Assembly (NCBI GenBank): GCA_937974415.1
Contig: CALJXB010000022.1
Location: 1 to 6,568, forward strand
Reading direction: 5' to 3'
Length of the DNA stretch: 6,568 nt
DNA from: an uncultured Kiloniellales bacterium
GTDB lineage: Bacteria > Pseudomonadota > Alphaproteobacteria > Kiloniellales > JAKSDN01
Shown here: positions 4,719 to 6,568 of the stretch, in pieces
How the letters are laid out: each line of letters starts with the position of its first letter
How positions within the stretch are numbered: position 1 is the first letter of the stretch
Position numbers and translations under genes: made by a program
The notes under the pieces: generated by a model
Seen by the model: only the letters and a program-made list of their open reading frames with translations
Database searches by the model: none
What the model was told of the DNA's origin: nothing

Positions 4719-5849
4719 ATGAGAAATGGCCGCGATCTGAGCGCCCTGGCGGACGCGCTCAAAGGTTTCCCGGACTTCGCCGAGGTCACGGCGGAGTCGC
4801 TCGCGCCCCTGAACTTCAAGGGCCTGGCGCACGATCACCTGGCGGTCGCCGGCCATGACGTGCTGCTCCGGGTGCCCAAGCAAAGCCAGTTCGCCCTGGC
4901 CGCCGCCGACAACCTGGCCTACCAGGCCGCCTGTTTCGAGCGGGTCGCCGCGAGCGGCCACGGGCCGCGGCTCTTCGGGGTGATCGCGCCCACGCCCGAG
5001 ATCCCCATGGGCGCGCTCATCGTCGAGCGCATCCACGGCCGCCCGCCCCGCCTGCCCCATGACCTGCCGGCCTTCGCCGAGGCCATGGCGCGGGTCCACG
5101 CCCTGCCGGTGCCGCCGGCCGACGCCCGCCCACCGCTCGCCGACCACCGCGACCCGGTCGGCGAGGCGCTGGCAGAGATCGAGCGCCAGGCGGAATACAT
5201 AGAAGCAGCCGGCCTGGCGCCGGCCGCCGAAGCGGAGATCCGCGACGAACTCGCCTGGGCGGTGGCCTTCGCCCGGGAAGTGGCCGACAGCGGGCGGCCC
5301 CAGCCTGTCACCCTGGTGCTGACCGACACCCATCCCGGCAACTTCCTGATCGACGGCACCGACGACAGCGACGGCGGCGGCCGGGCGATCATCGTCGACC
5401 TGGAAAAGGCGCTTTACGGCTCGCCGGGCACGGATCTCGCCCACGCCACGGTCTATTCCTCGACCACCTGGGATCCGGACAGCACGGCCGAACTCAGCGT
5501 GGCCGAGGTCGCGGCCTTCTATCGCCGCTACCGCGAGGCACTCGCCGAGGCCGCAGGCGAGGCCTTGGCGGCACGGCTCGCGCCCTGGCTCATTCCCATG
5601 CGGCGCCTCTTGTTCCTGCGGGCGATCACCTGGTGCGTCAAGTGGTCCGTGCTGCACCGCCGGACCGGGCTCGGGAACAAGCACGACGCCGCCAGCACCG
5701 AGGACTGGTCGGCCGAGAACACCGACCCGGCAACCGTCGCCCACGTGGCGGGACGGGTGGCCGACTATCTCTCGCCGGCAACGCTTGTCCGCATGCGCGG
5801 CGAATGGCAGTGCGAACCGTCCCTCGAGGCTCTTATCGGTGCCGGGTAA
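4719..5849 (+). CDS. Aminoglycoside-phosphotransferase/choline-kinase-fold phosphotransferase
   Basis: This is a cytoplasmic small-molecule kinase of the APH family, 376 residues from the ATG at 4719. The N-lobe includes VLLRVPK (candidate ATP Lys) and the hinge GALIVERIHGRPP. The catalytic loop reads LTDTHPGNFL with Asp203 and Asn208, so the base and metal ligand are kept, but the usual His two residues before the Asp is Leu. IIVDLEKALYG supplies the DFG-like Asp227. The helical C-lobe is rich in Ala, Arg and Trp. Substrate cannot be predicted; such proteins act on sugars, amino alcohols or cofactors far more often than on antibiotics. A TTG at 4593 would extend the frame by 42 residues, but that stretch is rich in non-GC codons and lies over the 4586-4610 repeat, so the ATG is preferred although no ribosome site precedes it. 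A strong terminator follows. Confidence 0.85.
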   Translation: MRNGRDLSALADALKGFPDFAEVTAESLAPLNFKGLAHDHLAVAGHDVLLRVPKQSQFALAAADNLAYQAACFERVAASGHGPRLFGVIAPTPEIPMGALIVERIHGRPPRLPHDLPAFAEAMARVHALPVPPADARPPLADHRDPVGEALAEIERQAEYIEAAGLAPAAEAEIRDELAWAVAFAREVADSGRPQPVTLVLTDTHPGNFLIDGTDDSDGGGRAIIVDLEKALYGSPGTDLAHATVYSSTTWDPDSTAELSVAEVAAFYRRYREALAEAAGEALAARLAPWLIPMRRLLFLRAITWCVKWSVLHRRTGLGNKHDAASTEDWSAENTDPATVAHVAGRVADYLSPATLVRMRGEWQCEPSLEALIGAG

Positions 5850-5856
5850 GGGTGCG

Positions 5857-5891
5857 ACGGCCCGGCGAGTCGGTGCCGGCGTTCTTTTTTT
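5857..5891 (+). terminator. Intrinsic terminator of the phosphotransferase gene
   Basis: Eight bases past the stop codon, ACG (5857-5859) plus CCGGC (5862-5866) pair with GCCGG (5875-5879) plus CGT (5880-5882), leaving a 2-base bulge and an 8-base loop. The stem is followed by TTC and a run of seven T. This is the only clear Rho-independent terminator in the window. Confidence 0.65.
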
Positions 5892-6025
5892 GTACCGAGC
5901 CGACCGATACATCGGACAAGTCCCGGCCGGGAGGGCCGGAACCGACGTGACAGCGCCGAATAAGCTACCTGATTTGTACTTTTTTTGTTCTTGTCATGTT
6001 CGAGCTATTTGCGTAGGCTCGGGCC
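5892..6025. other. Spacer with second T-tract and small hairpins
   Basis: No gene is supported. CCGAT/ATCGG (5904-5915) and CCGGCC/GGCCGG (5923-5939, 5-base loop) are perfect short stems. The word CTTTTTTTGT at 5979-5988 exactly repeats 5884-5893, but no hairpin abuts the second copy, so it is not a second terminator on the plus strand. The right end is the likely promoter of the radical SAM gene. Confidence 0.4.
5991..6019 (+). promoter_or_regulatory. Possible promoter giving a leaderless radical SAM transcript
   Basis: TTGTCA (5991-5996, 5 of 6 to TTGACA), a 17-base spacer and TAGGCT (6014-6019, 3 of 6 to TATAAT) end 6 bases before the ATG at 6026. Initiation at normal distance would fall on the start codon. 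No Shine-Dalgarno is present, which fits. The -10 match is weak. Confidence 0.3.
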
Positions 6026-6568
6026 ATGATCGACGCAAGCCCCGACCGCCCAACGAAGGGCCGCGGCGCGGTCAGCAACCGCAGCGGCCGCTACGAGGCC
6101 TACCAGCACATCGCCACCTTCGACGGCTGGGAGCGAGCCGCGCCGCCGACCGAACAAACCCCGATGGAGGAGCGAGGGCCCGAGGAAACCCGGCCGGAAA
6201 CCAGCATCCTGCGCGACTCCACGCGGCGCATGATCGCCCGCAACCAGTCGCCCGACGTGCCCTTCGACCGCTCGCTCAACCCCTACCGCGGCTGCGAGCA
6301 CGGCTGCATCTATTGTTTTGCTCGGCCGACCCATGCCTGGCTCGGCCTGTCGCCCGGCCTCGATTTCGAGACCCGCCTGTTCGCCAAGCCGGACGCCGCC
6401 GAGCTGCTGCGCGCCGAGCTGGGCAACCCGCGCTATCGACCCGCCACCATCGCGCTCGGCACCGCCACCGACCCCTATCAGCCGATCGAACGCGGGCTCG
6501 AGATCACCCGCTCGCTGCTCGCGGTTCTGAAGGAGACGCGCCATCCGGTCGCCATCGTGACCAAATCG
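6026..6568 (+). CDS. PA0069-family radical SAM protein (5' part, 181 codons)
   Basis: This is a 4Fe-4S, S-adenosylmethionine-dependent radical enzyme of the PA0069/SplB-related family, whose function is unknown although its fold is shared with spore photoproduct lyase. The N-terminus shows the family start KGRGAVSNRSGRYE (11-24). The cluster motif is RGCEHGCIYCFARPTH with Cys90, Cys94 and Cys97 (CxxxCxxC). LGTATDPYQPIER (144-156) is a further family signature in the SAM-binding half. The frame runs off the window at a complete codon; roughly half the protein is missing. The ATG at 6026 gives the canonical N-terminus, although no ribosome site precedes it. It is not the radical SAM enzyme named in arsenosugar loci, and nothing connects it to the glycosyltransferase pair more than 3 kb away. 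Confidence 0.93.
   Translation, partial: MIDASPDRPTKGRGAVSNRSGRYEAYQHIATFDGWERAAPPTEQTPMEERGPEETRPETSILRDSTRRMIARNQSPDVPFDRSLNPYRGCEHGCIYCFARPTHAWLGLSPGLDFETRLFAKPDAAELLRAELGNPRYRPATIALGTATDPYQPIERGLEITRSLLAVLKETRHPVAIVTKS

Noticed and set aside
4416..5912. A 498-codon open frame on the minus strand opposite the phosphotransferase gene.
   Set aside because: It is the antisense shadow of a GC-rich gene. The plus-strand product has clear kinase motifs, while the minus-strand translation is low-complexity with no domain features.
6005..6544. A minus-strand open frame opposite the radical SAM gene.
   Set aside because: Shadow; the plus frame has the CxxxCxxC cluster motif and family N-terminus.
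2146..6568. The idea that the radical SAM gene and the rSAM/selenodomain-associated transferases form one system.
   Set aside because: The radical SAM protein is of the PA0069/SplB-like family, lies over 3 kb away on the other strand, and has unrelated genes in between.

Overview
The window looks like chromosomal DNA from a GC-rich alphaproteobacterium, probably of the Rhodospirillales kind. That placement is inferred from protein style and codon use (G or C at nearly every third position), not from a search. It holds eight protein genes of normal size, two of them cut by the window ends, plus one candidate leader ORF. No tRNA, rRNA, CRISPR array or recognisable transposase was seen.

Layout. 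At 1-34 is the first dozen codons of a leftward gene. It faces a DeoR/GlpR-type sugar-metabolism repressor (345-1109, +) across a roughly 300-base control region. That region carries overlapping hairpins, a TCCACA direct repeat and a 23-codon ORF with a strong ribosome site, ending just before the repressor. The repressor converges on a small conserved-looking protein of unknown function (1372-1106, -), and the two stop codons overlap. Next comes a leftward two-gene operon (2862-1533) encoding two glycosyltransferase-like enzymes of the TIGR04283 and TIGR04282 families, which often occur as a pair and are linked by name to arsenosugar/rSAM-selenodomain loci.

From about 2,930 to 3,860 the composition changes. 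The DNA is clearly richer in A+T, with an unrecognised leftward gene (3488-3156), an AT-rich promoter-like block with nested inverted repeats, and fragments of a GTCCGCTT/AGCGGAC motif. This looks like an acquired or decaying segment. A glutathione S-transferase gene (3860-4498, +) of intermediate composition follows.

From about 4,700 the high-GC style returns. A phosphotransferase of the APH/choline-kinase fold (4719-5849, +) ends in a good intrinsic terminator. Then, after an unusual T-tract-containing spacer, comes the first 181 codons of a PA0069-type radical SAM protein (6026-end, +).

The genes do not form one pathway. Only the two glycosyltransferases are convincingly co-transcribed, and the repressor probably controls its divergent, truncated neighbour. 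No clearly new multi-gene system is visible. The most unusual items are the short leader ORF before the repressor, the AT-rich orphan gene with its repeat-bounded upstream region, and two genes that look as if they are translated from leaderless mRNAs.
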